Source: Metabacillus crassostreae (lineage in GTDB: Bacteria > Bacillota > Bacilli > Bacillales > Bacillaceae). From it: a stretch of DNA of 64,000 bases. A program made the position numbers and the translations under genes. Position 1 is the first letter of the stretch. Each line of letters starts with the position of its first letter. This document shows positions 8,714-19,442 of the stretch, piece by piece. The stretch lies in the NCBI RefSeq assembly GCF_016908395.1, contig NZ_JAFBDU010000003.1, positions 62,001 through 126,000 of the forward strand, given 5' to 3'. The notes beneath the pieces were generated by a model. That model was not told the DNA's origin. It was given only the letters and a program-made list of their open reading frames with translations, and made no database searches.

Positions 8714-9302
8714 CATGTTTCACCTCATTTACATATTGAAGTCTAATTTGTATAGCAAAAACTAAATCGATTAAAAAGTGAGCGATTATTGTTGTATATA
8801 AGCTATCTGTAATGTCGTACACAACACCTAATAAGAAACTGATCGTCACAACCATAATAAACAATAACCATTTAGAGAGATAGCGAAAATGTAATATAGC
8901 AAAGATAATACTAGCTATCCAAATCCCTAAATTGGTTTGAAGAACACCTCTAAACAACAGTTCTTCTGAAAATGCTATAAGTGCAGTTAAAAAAATGATG
9001 TGAAGAATAGATCTTTTACTAAAAATCTTTTCATTAATTCCTCCATCATCAACTAAATCACTTGGAGATACCTTAAAAATAATAAAATCTACAATAATGA
9101 CAAGTAACGCAACTCCTATTCCATAATAGATAAATGTAAGGTTTTTGTACTCAAATAGCTCAAAAAAACTTTGCGGACTATTAAAGAGAAAAACACTTAA
9201 TACTAAAGAAAGAACTAGTAATAACAATTGCGTAAAGTAAAGATTTTGAACGATTTGTTTGTCTGTTAAATGTTTAATGATTTCATTCTGCTTTTTAAAC
9301 AA
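8706..9302 (-). CDS. ypbD: YpbD, CPBP-family intramembrane metalloprotease
   Basis: Polytopic membrane protein of 198 residues with the CPBP (Abi/CAAX-like) signature EELLFRG near residues 112-118, then HFRY and HFLID histidine motifs in later helices. The substrate is unknown. The TTG start at 9302 lies 3 nt after the recS stop codon with a GTGAG upstream inside recS, indicating translational coupling. It overlaps ypbE downstream. Confidence 0.88.
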   Translation of the reverse strand: MFKKQNEIIKHLTDKQIVQNLYFTQLLLLVLSLVLSVFLFNSPQSFFELFEYKNLTFIYYGIGVALLVIIVDFIIFKVSPSDLVDDGGINEKIFSKRSILHIIFLTALIAFSEELLFRGVLQTNLGIWIASIIFAILHFRYLSKWLLFIMVVTISFLLGVVYDITDSLYTTIIAHFLIDLVFAIQIRLQYVNEVKHDE

Positions 9303-9305
9303 ATT

Positions 9306-10793
9306 TTACTCACTCACCCTACGAAAAATCTCATCCAGCTCTGCTACCCAATTTATAACAGTGGCTTGGTAAGAGTTTTTTTCACTACTTATGAACAAAT
9401 CGTAGGAAACCCCACAACAATCACAGCAATTATCTTGAACAGCTTCTAAATTTTCGTCAAAATAAGCTAATAACTGTTTTCTTCTACAGTCCGTTGTGGA
9501 AATCCATTTGGTCATTGTATTTAATTTATCATGTTTAATTAGCACTCTTTTTTCAATTTCATTCCATATAAACGAAATCATTTTTTCTGGGTCAAGCGAA
9601 TAATTATGATAAATATTTTCGATATATCTGCATTGGGTTTCAGATAAACCACACATTTCAATAATCCTATCACTAGTAAGAGATATATGTTTATTTTCTT
9701 CTAAAAAGTAAACTGTTTGATACAATTTTTCGTAAGAAGGAAATTCTGATTCAACAAGCAATTTTGGAATTTCATAATCATTATCAGTTACTAATGTAAT
9801 AGCAATACTTGGTAATCCATCACGACCAGCTCTACCTATCTCTTGCATATAAGATTCAATTTGTGATGGAAAATGAAAATGGATAACATATCTTATATTT
9901 TGCTTATTAACGCCCATTCCAAATGCATTTGTACAACAAACAATTTTCAATTGATTATATAGAAACTGCTGCTGAATCAAAATACGCTGTTCTTGATCCA
10001 TTCCTCCGTGATAATACCCTACATCTCCAACACCAGAATCCATTAGGATTTGTGCTAATTTCTCCGTCCATAATCTACTTGAGCAATATATAATTCCAGG
10101 TCCTTTTAGGTTTTGAACTAACTCCACGATTCGTGTTATTTTCTCATTCATAGTAGAAAGCTTTTCAACGGATAAAGAAATATTTGACCTATTTATTGAA
10201 TATATATATTCCCTATGTTCACTGCTGAATTGTAAAATTTCTTTTATATCTAGAATTACCTCTTTTGTTGCTGTAGCAGTTAATGCCAAGCAGGGAGGGT
10301 TTTTCAATTCAACTCTTAGTTCGCCCAATTTAGCGTAATCTGGACGAAAATCATGTCCCCATTGTGAAATACAATGTGCTTCATCTACAACGAATAAAGA
10401 GATATTAGCTTCTTTCAACGCATGTCTCACATAATCGATTTGAAGTATTTCTGGTGATGCATAGATGTAACGATATTGTTGAATGCTTTCAAGATGCAAT
10501 CTTCTTTTATAAATAGGGGTTGTACTGTTCAGTGCGATAACACTTTTTTCGCCTCTTTGTTTTATTTGTTCAACCTGATCTTCCATTAATGATAAAAGTG
10601 GGGAAACAATTAATATTGGTCCTTCTAAAAAATACCCTGGCAACTGATAACATAATGATTTACCACCTCCAGTAGGAAGCATAGCAATGACATCTTTTCT
10701 AGCTAAAATATTCTCAATAATTTCTAACTGACCATTCCTAAATTCTGTTAGATTGAAATTTGTTTGCAGAGCTTTTTCTAACAAATGTCTCAT
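9306..10793 (-). CDS. recS: RecS, RecQ-family ATP-dependent DNA helicase
   Basis: Helicase of 495 residues. Visible motifs are Walker A TGGGKS (about 41-46), DEAH with the RecQ-specific aromatic loop ([15 protein letters not shown]) and motif [14 protein letters not shown]-terminal zinc module has CRRKQLL and CCDCC cysteines. It is shorter than full RecQ and lacks an HRDC domain; the helicase-associated helix-turn-helix is supplied by the preceding gene ypbB. The ATG follows GGGGAGG and overlaps the ypbB stop by 4 nt. RecS is one of two RecQ-type helicases in B. subtilis, acting in repair of stalled forks. Confidence 0.92.
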   Translation of the reverse strand: MRHLLEKALQTNFNLTEFRNGQLEIIENILARKDVIAMLPTGGGKSLCYQLPGYFLEGPILIVSPLLSLMEDQVEQIKQRGEKSVIALNSTTPIYKRRLHLESIQQYRYIYASPEILQIDYVRHALKEANISLFVVDEAHCISQWGHDFRPDYAKLGELRVELKNPPCLALTATATKEVILDIKEILQFSSEHREYIYSINRSNISLSVEKLSTMNEKITRIVELVQNLKGPGIIYCSSRLWTEKLAQILMDSGVGDVGYYHGGMDQEQRILIQQQFLYNQLKIVCCTNAFGMGVNKQNIRYVIHFHFPSQIESYMQEIGRAGRDGLPSIAITLVTDNDYEIPKLLVESEFPSYEKLYQTVYFLEENKHISLTSDRIIEMCGLSETQCRYIENIYHNYSLDPEKMISFIWNEIEKRVLIKHDKLNTMTKWISTTDCRRKQLLAYFDENLEAVQDNCCDCCGVSYDLFISSEKNSYQATVINWVAELDEIFRRVSE

Positions 10794-11851
10794 TCTTTCC
10801 TCCCCATCAGTGCAAATACAAGCCTTATTTGAAAATAACTAAAGTTGCTACCTAAAGCTTCTCTAACCCTTTTCAATTGATGAGTATTTAATTTAGCAAT
10901 CGTTTGCTTTATAACAAGATAGTCTTTTTCACTTAAAAAATCCCAAGGCAGAAAATGTTTATCATGAAGTGTGATTTCGACTATATGGTCTTCTATTGTA
11001 CTTTCTTTTAATCTACGTATACTCGATATTTCAGAAATACTTTTACCTTGTAACAGATAGTTTTTGGTTTTTTTGCTTGAAGAAGTTAAAAACTCCGTTT
11101 GAAATTTATCTTTTATGATTTCATTAAACAAAGGGAATTGATCCACTTTTAATTGTTGAAGCTCAATGCACGAATGAATAATACCCCAAAACAAAAGATA
11201 AATGTATTGTGAATCCTCTTTTTCCTTTACTGCAATCTGTTCAAAAGTCAGACCGATTTTTTTACTGGCCGTTAGTTTTTGTACAAAGATTACTGCTCCC
11301 TTTTCAGATTGCTCTTGAAGAGCTTTATAGATCTCGTTATAGAGGCTTTTATTTAATTCTGTTTTCGACATCTTCATATGTCTTAAGAACATTTTTACCC
11401 AATCCAAATCTTCTTGATTTTTTGTAACAGGTAAATAATCCTTTCTTTCATAAGCAACATTTGAAACAACTTGAACAAGTAAAGAAAGCCTTCTCCAGAA
11501 AAGTCTCCCAATATCACCATAATTCCAGCCATGTATATTATTAGGAAAAGGACATTGCTCTAATCTTGTTTCCAACTCTAGCCTTCCCTTTTCGGTTACA
11601 ATCAATTGGTTCTCAGGTATTCGTACGATTAACCCTTCCTGAACCATATCTTGCCAAGCAGCATTTGTTTGCACACGTGAAAGCCAAGGAAATATACTAA
11701 ACATATGAGAAACATTAAAAAGTTTCCCATCTTGAATTGTTTGTGAAGATTTTTTCCCTTTAAGTAAATGATAAATAGCGGAGGCAGATCTTTCTCCATT
11801 AAATTGATTTAAGCAATAGAGCAAAACGATATGGAAATAACTTAGTTTCAT
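10790..11851 (-). CDS. ypbB: YpbB, RecQ-associated helix-turn-helix protein
   Basis: Protein of 353 residues ending in the helix-turn-helix domain found at the C-terminus of many RecQ helicases (from about residue 265, [20 protein letters not shown]). The rest is helical with no catalytic motif. Fused domains in other genomes and the 4-nt overlap with recS here suggest that YpbB and RecS work as a split helicase. First gene of the operon; the promoter was not identified. Confidence 0.82.
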   Translation of the reverse strand: MKLSYFHIVLLYCLNQFNGERSASAIYHLLKGKKSSQTIQDGKLFNVSHMFSIFPWLSRVQTNAAWQDMVQEGLIVRIPENQLIVTEKGRLELETRLEQCPFPNNIHGWNYGDIGRLFWRRLSLLVQVVSNVAYERKDYLPVTKNQEDLDWVKMFLRHMKMSKTELNKSLYNEIYKALQEQSEKGAVIFVQKLTASKKIGLTFEQIAVKEKEDSQYIYLLFWGIIHSCIELQQLKVDQFPLFNEIIKDKFQTEFLTSSSKKTKNYLLQGKSISEISSIRRLKESTIEDHIVEITLHDKHFLPWDFLSEKDYLVIKQTIAKLNTHQLKRVREALGSNFSYFQIRLVFALMGRKE

Positions 11852-12520
<669 letters not shown>

Positions 12521-12529
12521 TCTCTAATA

Positions 12530-12556
12530 AAACCCCCTCTTTTATAGAGGGGGTTT
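12530..12556 (+). terminator. Terminator after fer
   Basis: AAACCCCCTC / GAGGGGGTTT perfect stem with a 7-nt loop directly after the fer stop. Confidence 0.9.
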
Positions 12557-12599
12557 ATTATTTGAGGCTAAGACATATTTAAAGAAGTCATATAATAAG

Positions 12600-12790
12600 A
12601 CGAATAAACCTAATTTCATTTAAGCTGAAAGAAACAAGTTCGTTCCATTGCCCTCCGAGACACTCGTGTTCCACAGGTCCTAAAAAAATAGTATGCAAAA
12701 TAAAAATAATTATTGAAGTCAGCAAAGACCCCGAACTATTAAGCGAATGATTAATTGAATCACCTAAAAATTCGGGTCTATTATTAGCTT
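12600..12790 (-). repeat. Repeated hairpin element, copy A
   Basis: A two-part sequence shared with 16110-16315. It has AAACAAGTTCGTT (12632-12644) followed by a CCTCC block, and about 95 bp on a long imperfect hairpin bounded by GACCCCGAA and TTCGGGTC (12727-12778) with TAGGTGAT in one arm. It lies downstream of the M23 peptidase gene and may serve as its terminator. Confidence 0.5.
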
Positions 12791-12836
12791 AAATTCTTAT
12801 GTCCCAGCCTCTTATCATTTCTGATTGAATATCTTC

Positions 12837-13754
12837 TTAATTACTCTCATTAATAATTAAAACTTGTTCAGGATAAATTGTCTCATTATTCAATTGATTA
12901 ACTGTTTTTATTGATTCTGGGCTTACACTAAATTCCTCTGCAATAGAAAAGATTGTATCTCCTGATTGAACGACATAGCTTTGGTCATTAGTTATGTGCA
13001 CAGTGAGTTGTTGTTCAGGATAGATTGTATTACTATTTAAATTGTTCCATTTCTTCAAAGAATTAATAGGTATATTATGAGCAAGAGATATAGCCCATAA
13101 TGTGTCACCTCTTTCAACTGTTATCAATTTTGTTTCGTTTTCATCATGAAGATGGCTAACAGGCTTTTCTGGAGCAAAAGTTGGAATTTGCTCTTCTGCT
13201 TTATTTACAAGTGAATCATTCGCTGATTCTCCTTTTGACTGAACAACTGTATCACTTTGCAATCCAAATACAAACAATGGATCTAACGCATGTTCCTTGT
13301 CATATGTCCATTCACCTTTATGTAGTTCAAAATGCAAGTGAGTTCCTGTTGAAATCCCTGTATTGCCGATAATGCCTATTATTTGACCTTTTTTTACTTG
13401 GTCTCCTTCTTCTACCAAACGCTTATGTAAATGAGCATATACTGTCTCATATCCTTCAGGGTGATTAATAAAAACAACATGACCATATGTATCTGAATAA
13501 TAGGATTTTGTTACTTTTCCTTCTGAAACAGACACAATTTCCTCTCCTTCAGGAGCAGCAATGTCAATTCCTTTATGCTTCCCTTTACGAGTACCAAATG
13601 TGTCAGTAATCTTACCATCTACTGGCATAACCCATTGATCTTCTAGTTCTTCTATGTATGTTTGTGCACTTGCACTTTGCGTGCTTAATAAAATGACTCC
13701 AGTAAAGAGTCCTAATATAAAAATCCCTATTATTTGTATGATTTTAGCTTGCAT
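12837..13754 (-). CDS. Secreted M23 peptidase with two LysM domains
   Basis: Protein of 305 residues with an N-terminal signal or anchor segment (residues 7-28, then ASAQ). An M23 (LytM-type) zinc peptidase domain follows (about 43-150) with ligands H60, D64 and H141 and catalytic H108/H139 in the usual YAHLH and GTHLHFE blocks. Two LysM modules lie at about 209-252 and 258-304. It probably cuts cell-wall cross-links and binds glycan through LysM. It is not part of the B. subtilis gene order at this point, and I cannot assign an orthologue. Monocistronic. Confidence 0.88.
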   Translation of the reverse strand: MQAKIIQIIGIFILGLFTGVILLSTQSASAQTYIEELEDQWVMPVDGKITDTFGTRKGKHKGIDIAAPEGEEIVSVSEGKVTKSYYSDTYGHVVFINHPEGYETVYAHLHKRLVEEGDQVKKGQIIGIIGNTGISTGTHLHFELHKGEWTYDKEHALDPLFVFGLQSDTVVQSKGESANDSLVNKAEEQIPTFAPEKPVSHLHDENETKLITVERGDTLWAISLAHNIPINSLKKWNNLNSNTIYPEQQLTVHITNDQSYVVQSGDTIFSIAEEFSVSPESIKTVNQLNNETIYPEQVLIINESN

Positions 13755-14053
13755 TTTTCTCCCCCTACTTCATTTTTGGACTATTTTCTAGTTAACCCTG
13801 CCTATACAATACTTTAAGATTAAGGTTATAACGTACTATCCATCTTGTACAAAAACCTCTCATTGTATGCTTAATTCAGGCAAATCTATACGACAGTTCT
13901 GCTAAACATGCTAAAGATAGGTGATACATAAGCAAGTCTTTCTTTTTACCACATCGTCAGTCTATGTATGTCTCTCTTAAAAAAGAACAACAATAGTTTA
14001 GTACATTATCTTCCAAACTATACACAAAAAGAGACTCAACAATTGAGTCTCTT
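13755..14053. other. Intergenic region upstream of the M23 peptidase
   Basis: About 300 bp with the M23 ribosome-binding site (GGGGG) at one end and the rsiX terminator at the other. I see no gene or repeat in between. Confidence 0.6.
14030..14053 (-). terminator. Terminator after rsiX
   Basis: AGAGACTCAA / TTGAGTCTCT stem around a short loop with T4 on both sides, directly abutting the rsiX stop codon. Confidence 0.85.
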
Positions 14054-15241
14054 TTAGTTTATATGAATTGGATTAGGTGAAAATGGGACTTCTACTGGTT
14101 TGGTTACATCCATATTTCCAATCTTATTTATGCCAATGCCATTGAACTTGACTTCCTTAAACCCAAATTCTTTTGCTGTTAATAAAATTGCTTCAAGCAT
14201 TAGTATATATTGCTCATTATTTTGAAAAGAATCACCATTACTAAATTCTATTTGTATTTGTGTATCATTTTCGGTGATCAAGATATTTGACAGTTGTTCC
14301 ACAACAGAAGGATATAGTTTCTTGTCAGGTATACCTGTCATCATGATCTCTATTGCGTCATCTATCGTTAAAAAAGATTCTGGTGAAGGAACAAGTAATT
14401 TGGATGTGTTTTCACTATATTGATATATTAAATAAGCCTTTTGTCGTTTTTCTTGAATAGTCATTTCATACTGTTTTCCTGAATTACCAAATTCTATTCC
14501 TGCATTACTATTTGTCTGAAATTTGACTGTATTAACTCCTATCCAGCGAAATGTTTCTTGGATTGCTTCTATATAAATAGTTTCTGACATCGAACTTGAC
14601 AGTATTGGTTTCCCAGTATAATCAAGAATAATTTCTTCTGGATTTTCCTGTGGTAAAATCTCTGTGTTTTGTAGTTCGAAGCTAACAGGTCCAATCTTTT
14701 CAATTAAATTCTCTACTAAAATCTGCTGTATTTGTTGTGGCTGATTAAGATGTTCTTTACTCACACTTATTGGAATAATGTAATCTGCATTTGCTGCTGT
14801 TAAACCGATCGTTATTGTCTGACTTCCATCTTCGAAGGGAGTGACAAATGTTTCTTGTATATTATTTTCAAGGTCCGCAAGCTTTACCTCAGCATTGTCA
14901 TTTTCTTGCACCATAATACTTGACTCTCGCTTTGACTCATCTTCTTGATTATTAAGTGAAATTTCCTCTTCTCCACTTGAGCTTGATGTTGCTTTATCCA
15001 TACTACTTTCTTGATTAGAAGAAGTAATTTCTTGAAACAAATATGGAGAAAACAAAATGAAAATAAACATTGCTGCCACAGTTGCGAAAGTTGGAGCAAT
15101 CCATGTTTTTAACTTTTTACGGTTTTGCTGTTTAGTTAAAATTCTTTGATAAATATCTTCGGAACTCCTTTTATCTTGAACTTGGGGTAACTGTCTTAAG
15201 ATCTGTTCGAGCTTTTCATCATTCCACTCCTGTCTTTTCAA
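14054..15241 (-). CDS. rsiX: RsiX, anti-sigma-X factor
   Basis: Protein of 395 residues with a cytoplasmic N-terminal part (1-43), one transmembrane segment (about 44-66) and a large extracytoplasmic domain. That domain has a Ser/Glu-rich stretch followed by repeated GerMN-like beta folds. It overlaps sigX by 23 nt, the standard arrangement for a sigma factor and its membrane-bound inhibitor. It is expected to sequester SigX until an envelope signal is received. Followed by a strong terminator. Confidence 0.9.
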   Translation of the reverse strand: MKRQEWNDEKLEQILRQLPQVQDKRSSEDIYQRILTKQQNRKKLKTWIAPTFATVAAMFIFILFSPYLFQEITSSNQESSMDKATSSSSGEEEISLNNQEDESKRESSIMVQENDNAEVKLADLENNIQETFVTPFEDGSQTITIGLTAANADYIIPISVSKEHLNQPQQIQQILVENLIEKIGPVSFELQNTEILPQENPEEIILDYTGKPILSSSMSETIYIEAIQETFRWIGVNTVKFQTNSNAGIEFGNSGKQYEMTIQEKRQKAYLIYQYSENTSKLLVPSPESFLTIDDAIEIMMTGIPDKKLYPSVVEQLSNILITENDTQIQIEFSNGDSFQNNEQYILMLEAILLTAKEFGFKEVKFNGIGINKIGNMDVTKPVEVPFSPNPIHIN

Positions 15242-15770
15242 TAGGAAACCCCTCCTTTTCAGAAATACTCACTATATGTTTTTGTAGCTGCTTTATAGCA
15301 CGATGCTGAGTTGTTTTCACTTTACTTACTGACCAACCAAGAACATCTGCTGTTTCAGAAATAGATAATTCTTGAACATAGCGCAATATAATGACAGTCC
15401 GCTGATCTATTGTACAACCATTAAGTGCTTTATAAATCCATTGAACCTGTTCATTTTGGAGCAAGACTTCATCAGGAAGTGGTTGATGGTCATCTTCAAT
15501 TTGTTGTTTTTCCCAATCAAATTTTTCGAAAATTCTTTGTCTAACTGTTTTTTGTTTACGAAACCAGTCTATTGCCACATGTCTTGCAATAGAAATTAAC
15601 CACGTTTTTTCACTGCTGCGACCTTCGAATTTATCATAGGATTTTAATACTCGTATATAAACCTCTTGCACTAGGTCTTCTGCCTGTTCACGACTTTTGA
15701 CCATATAGAACAAAAATTGAAAAAGATCTTGATGATATTTTTCATATATTCTTTGAAAGGTATCCTCCAT
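15219..15770 (-). CDS. sigX: ECF sigma factor SigX
   Basis: Group 4 sigma factor of 183 residues, with region 2 in the first 80 residues (DLVQEVYIRVLKSY, EKTWLISIARHVAIDW) and region 4 at about 125-170 (SISETADVLGWSVSKVKT). The sequence is very close to the B. subtilis SigX I recall, which controls cell-surface charge and antimicrobial peptide resistance genes. It sits upstream of rsiX and downstream of a candidate autoregulatory promoter. In B. subtilis resE is adjacent; here two extra genes and two repeats separate them. Confidence 0.94.
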   Translation of the reverse strand: MEDTFQRIYEKYHQDLFQFLFYMVKSREQAEDLVQEVYIRVLKSYDKFEGRSSEKTWLISIARHVAIDWFRKQKTVRQRIFEKFDWEKQQIEDDHQPLPDEVLLQNEQVQWIYKALNGCTIDQRTVIILRYVQELSISETADVLGWSVSKVKTTQHRAIKQLQKHIVSISEKEGFPIEKTGVE

Positions 15771-15795
15771 GAATGCCCCTCCATTCTCTTATTTA

Positions 15796-15821
15796 GTCGT
15801 ACAATGAAAAGTAAGGTTACA
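15796..15821 (-). promoter_or_regulatory. ECF (SigX autoregulatory) promoter of sigX-rsiX
   Basis: Minus-strand TGTAAC (15821-15816), a 16-bp spacer and CGAC (15799-15796) match the ECF -35/-10 pattern used by SigX. It lies 26 bp upstream of the sigX ATG. The MITE-like repeat ends 8 bp upstream of the -35. Confidence 0.75.
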
Positions 15822-15828
15822 TTAATTA

Positions 15829-15990
15829 AGCTCTTTTCTGAAACAATGTGGCTTTGTAACCAAAATATGAAGTAGAAACAGTGTATCTTCACATAAAGGC
15901 TCCTATTTTATAAAGAAAAGATGCCACTAGACTATTACAATGCTGAATTCTTCAGGTTTTTATAAACAACAAAGTTTTCGAAAACAGCTT
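15829..15990 (-). repeat. MITE-like interspersed repeat, full copy 1
   Basis: About 162 bp with imperfect terminal inverted repeats (AGCTCTTTTCTGAAA at one end, TTTTCGAAAACAGCT at the other). It is similar along its whole length to the reverse complements of 20268-20431 and 63638-63801. No open reading frame. It sits immediately upstream of the sigX promoter. Confidence 0.8.
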
Positions 15991-16109
15991 TAAGTAATAA
16001 AGAAATGAATCTGTAACAACTATGTAATAATATGTAATATCCTATTTTACTTTACCATATAAACTACTAAACTCGTACACCTATTTTATTCAATACCTAA
16101 TACTGTTTT

Positions 16110-16315
16110 GCATTAATCAGTTAAGTTTTAAAAAACAAGTTCGTTGCGCTCCAGACCAGGGTTCGCTGGGAAGAAAGCTAAACCTAGGACTCAAGTAACA
16201 TCCGCTTTCATTCCATTAACTATTAAAAATAAAATTCTACTGAATACAACAAAAAGACCCGTACAATTAGGGAGATATTAACCTGAAATATCACCTAATC
16301 ATTCGGGGTTATCAA
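16110..16315 (-). repeat. Repeated hairpin element, copy B
   Basis: Shares with copy A the block AAACAAGTTCGTT (16133-16145, continuing GCGCTCCAG). It also shares a long hairpin bounded by AGACCCG and CGGGGTT (16256-16310), whose arms contain ATTAGG/CCTAAT and GATAT/ATATC pairs. On the minus strand the hairpin is followed by TTTTTG, downstream of the acetyltransferase gene, so it may also be its terminator. Confidence 0.5.
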
Positions 16316-16372
16316 ACGCTTCAATACTTTATTTCATTGTGTTATCTCTTAAAATATACATGTAACAATTGT

Positions 16373-16876
16373 TCAGGTAATAAAACACACCATATGTTCT
16401 TCATCATAATAGTGATCATTTATTTTTAATGCTTTTCTTTCTAAAGCATATACTTGAAATCCTAATAATTCATATAAACTTTTAGCAGTGTGGTTTTCTG
16501 TTACGACTGTTAAATAAATTTGTTCAATTGTCTTTAAATTTCTTGCTTTTTCTAACGCATTTACCATTAATGACTTACCGATACCTTTTTGTCTACTTTC
16601 TTGGGAAACATACATTGCAAAAATTGTGGCACGATGCTGAAGTTTTCGTTTACTTTCTTTAACTAATGTAACTGTACCAACAAGTCTATTATCTGAAAAT
16701 GCTCCAAATATATAGGTCTCAGTAGATTGAAGACGTTTTTCATAAACAGAAAGAGGCAGAACAACTTCTTCTTCATAGCTTGATGAAAAAGCCTCTGGAT
16801 TATTTTTTAAAGCTTCAAGCCTTAATGAGCGATATATGTCGGCATGTTCAATCGTTAAAATTTTTATTTCACTCAC
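16373..16876 (-). CDS. GNAT family N-acetyltransferase
   Basis: Acetyltransferase of 167 residues with the acetyl-CoA loop RQKGIGKSL (about residues 95-103) and the C-terminal NHTAKSLYELLGF block. The substrate is unknown. The GTG start overlaps the last codons of the cobalamin adenosyltransferase gene (GTGA), so the two are co-transcribed. Not present at this location in B. subtilis. Confidence 0.85.
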   Translation of the reverse strand: MSEIKILTIEHADIYRSLRLEALKNNPEAFSSSYEEEVVLPLSVYEKRLQSTETYIFGAFSDNRLVGTVTLVKESKRKLQHRATIFAMYVSQESRQKGIGKSLMVNALEKARNLKTIEQIYLTVVTENHTAKSLYELLGFQVYALERKALKINDHYYDEEHMVCFIT

Positions 16877-17460
16877 TTTTCACCTTCTGCTTTTGAGGAT
16901 TTGTTTTTAAAAACTAATGCACTTCGCTCATACTCAACATCATTTACTCCTAATCGATAATTAATAACACGTGACACTGCAAAGAAATAATCAGATAATC
17001 GATTTAAATAAGTGAGAACAATGTTATTAATTTCAGCTTCTTTTTGTAATGTAACTGTACACCTTTCTGCTCTTCGTGTAACAGTTCTTGCAAGATGGAT
17101 GGCTGCTGCTGCTGGACTTCCTCCTGGCAAAATAAAACGTTCAAGTGTAGGAGCTTCTTTTACATAATGATCTATTCTCTCCTCAAGGAAAGCAACCATA
17201 TTTTCTGTTGTTTTATACGGATATTTTTCTTTAACAACTGCAAGATCTCCACCACAATCAAATAATTCATGTTGAATTCTTTCAAGCTCATTATAAATAT
17301 CTTCAAACTTAGAATCTGTAAGTAATGTCATTGCCTGGCCAACAAAGCTGTTTGCTTCGTCAATTGTTCCATAAGCTTCAACTCGTAAATGATCTTTATC
17401 AACTCTCCCACCAATAATACTTGTTTTTCCGCTATCACCAGTTCTTGTATATAAATTCAA
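16873..17460 (-). CDS. PduO-type ATP:cob(I)alamin adenosyltransferase
   Basis: Enzyme of 195 residues transferring the adenosyl group of ATP to cob(I)alamin to make adenosylcobalamin (B. subtilis YvqK family). Conserved blocks are YTRTGDSGKT at the N-terminus, GGRVDKD, and RTVTRRAER in the active-site helix. I choose TTG 17460 as the start because it gives MNLYTRTGD, matching family N-termini, and has GGAG 10 nt upstream; a GTG at 17469 sits directly on that GGAG. Its product is the ligand expected for the CarH-like regulator in this window. Confidence 0.88.
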   Translation of the reverse strand: MNLYTRTGDSGKTSIIGGRVDKDHLRVEAYGTIDEANSFVGQAMTLLTDSKFEDIYNELERIQHELFDCGGDLAVVKEKYPYKTTENMVAFLEERIDHYVKEAPTLERFILPGGSPAAAAIHLARTVTRRAERCTVTLQKEAEINNIVLTYLNRLSDYFFAVSRVINYRLGVNDVEYERSALVFKNKSSKAEGEK

Positions 17461-17560
17461 TCTATTCACACTCCTTCTTTACTATCTTTATTAAACCATG
17501 ACGACCAAAAGAGGTAAAACATTTAATGTTACTTTGCTTGAAATTAAAAATCATTAAAAA

Positions 17561-17607
17561 AAGCTTATAGAGCGAAATTCCTTAAAGGTAAGATCGTCTA
17601 TAAGCTT
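17561..17607 (-). terminator. Terminator after resE
   Basis: AAGCTTATAGA / TCTATAAGCTT perfect 11-bp stem with a 25-nt loop, followed by T7 on the minus strand. Confidence 0.8.
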
Positions 17608-17645
17608 AACAATGTTTCTTATGAAACAAGATTGTTCGGCAAATT

Positions 17646-19442
17646 CTATTCGGATGTTGGCATATTTCGGGGTAAAAAGAAACTAAATGTCGTACCTTCA
17701 TCTATTTTGCTATGAACCTGGATTTTCCCTTTATGTGCTTCAATAATATTTTTTACAATTGCCAGTCCAAGTCCTGTACCAGCTCTTCCTCTTGTTCTTG
17801 CTTTATCTGCCTTATAAAAACGCTCAAATACAAAAGGTAAGTCTTCTTGAGGAATTCCACTTCCAGAATCTTGTACACTTATTGTAAGACCATTATCAAG
17901 CTCCTCAACTTCAATCGTTACTGTTCCATCTTCAGTTGTATGTCTTATAGCATTATCAATTAAATTCGTTAATACTTGTTCTATTCGATCTGGATCAAGT
18001 AAAACATTAGGTTTACTTATACTCACATCTGCAGCTAACTTAATTTTTTTATCTTTAGCAAGACCTTGAAATTTCCGATTAATCTTATCTATAAATTCTG
18101 TTATCGAAATATCCTCTAGATTTAGAGAAATATGACCTGCTTCCATTCTCGCTAAGTCTAATAAGTCATTCACTAATCGTCCCATTCTAAGTGACTCATC
18201 ATGAATAACCTGAGCTATTTCTTTCTTTTCATCATCTGTGCTTGCAATATCATCTACAATGGCCTCACTATAGCCTTGAAGCATTGATATAGGTGTACGC
18301 AATTCATGGCTTACATTCGCAATAAAGTCTTTACGAAGCTTATCTAGACGTCTTTCCTCTGTCATATCTCTTAGAACGGCAACTGCACCTCGAACATGAG
18401 ACTGATTATACAAAGGACTCATTAATATAACCCAACTTCTACCTTGAATCATAATCTCAATTACTTGCTCTTTCTCTGTATTTACAACTCTTTGAAAAAG
18501 CTCTTGTGCTTCTGGTGGTAGTTCCTTGCCAAGTTCAATCTTCATTTCCTGCTCATAATACCATGCTTGTAAAAACCTCTCTGCTGGAGGATTCGTTACT
18601 AGTATAGTTCCATCAATATTTAAAGTAATAACACCATCTGCCATACTACTTAATATATTGGTCAAATGCTCTTTTTCTTGTCTTAGAGCATTAATATGAA
18701 ATTTTAATTGTTTCCCCATTTGATTAAAGGCGATTCCAAGCTCTCCAATTTCATCGTTTGACATGATTGGTACCTTCGTATCAAATTTCCCTTTTGCTAG
18801 CTCCTGCGCTACCTCTCTCATCTTTCTAAGAGGGTATGTAATCCTTGTGGATAAGAAAAACGCAAATATCGTTGTTAAAATAATTGCAATTCCTGCTGCT
18901 AATATTATAAATTTTGTTGTATGTTTAGTTGTATCATGAACAGCAAGTAAAGACTGAGAAATGAAAACAGCACCATTTTTTGTATCTGAAACTTTGTATG
19001 GCACTCCAACTATAAGAACCTCATCTTCACCATTTACATACTGCTCACCAGAATCTAGATTTGTCCGTTTACTTACCTTTTTCTGATTTTCTAATATTTT
19101 ATAAAGATCTGGATCATTTTTGATGTCTTTAAAATCGAGATGTGCTATTTCATCTGTTTTAATTGGAGATTTCCAGTAATTTGTATCATCTTCAATAATT
19201 ATAATATCAGTCAATTCATCAGTTAATTCCCATGATATTGACATGGCAAGATCTTGATCTTCATGACTCTCTATTATTGCCGAAACTTTAGTAGCAAGCT
19301 GTGTTAATTCTCGTTCAGCTTCATCAACATGATAATTCTCAATAAACTCCAGCATTAATATTGTAAGTACAAACAAAACAAAGGAAACGAGTAAAAGAAT
19401 CGTTCCCCAAAGTTTACCAACTACACTTCTCCACAGAATCAT
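17646..19442 (-). CDS. resE: ResE, sensor histidine kinase
   Basis: Membrane histidine kinase of 598 residues with transmembrane segments near residues 10-32 and 178-200 around an extracytoplasmic sensor domain. HAMP (about 200-250), PAS (about 258-365), the H-box [13 protein letters not shown]-box DNAIRHT and G-boxes GSGIP / GTGLGL follow. With ResD it controls aerobic and anaerobic respiration genes in response to oxygen and nitric oxide. It overlaps resD by 4 nt. Confidence 0.95.
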   Translation of the reverse strand: MILWRSVVGKLWGTILLLVSFVLFVLTILMLEFIENYHVDEAERELTQLATKVSAIIESHEDQDLAMSISWELTDELTDIIIIEDDTNYWKSPIKTDEIAHLDFKDIKNDPDLYKILENQKKVSKRTNLDSGEQYVNGEDEVLIVGVPYKVSDTKNGAVFISQSLLAVHDTTKHTTKFIILAAGIAIILTTIFAFFLSTRITYPLRKMREVAQELAKGKFDTKVPIMSNDEIGELGIAFNQMGKQLKFHINALRQEKEHLTNILSSMADGVITLNIDGTILVTNPPAERFLQAWYYEQEMKIELGKELPPEAQELFQRVVNTEKEQVIEIMIQGRSWVILMSPLYNQSHVRGAVAVLRDMTEERRLDKLRKDFIANVSHELRTPISMLQGYSEAIVDDIASTDDEKKEIAQVIHDESLRMGRLVNDLLDLARMEAGHISLNLEDISITEFIDKINRKFQGLAKDKKIKLAADVSISKPNVLLDPDRIEQVLTNLIDNAIRHTTEDGTVTIEVEELDNGLTISVQDSGSGIPQEDLPFVFERFYKADKARTRGRAGTGLGLAIVKNIIEAHKGKIQVHSKIDEGTTFSFFLPRNMPTSE

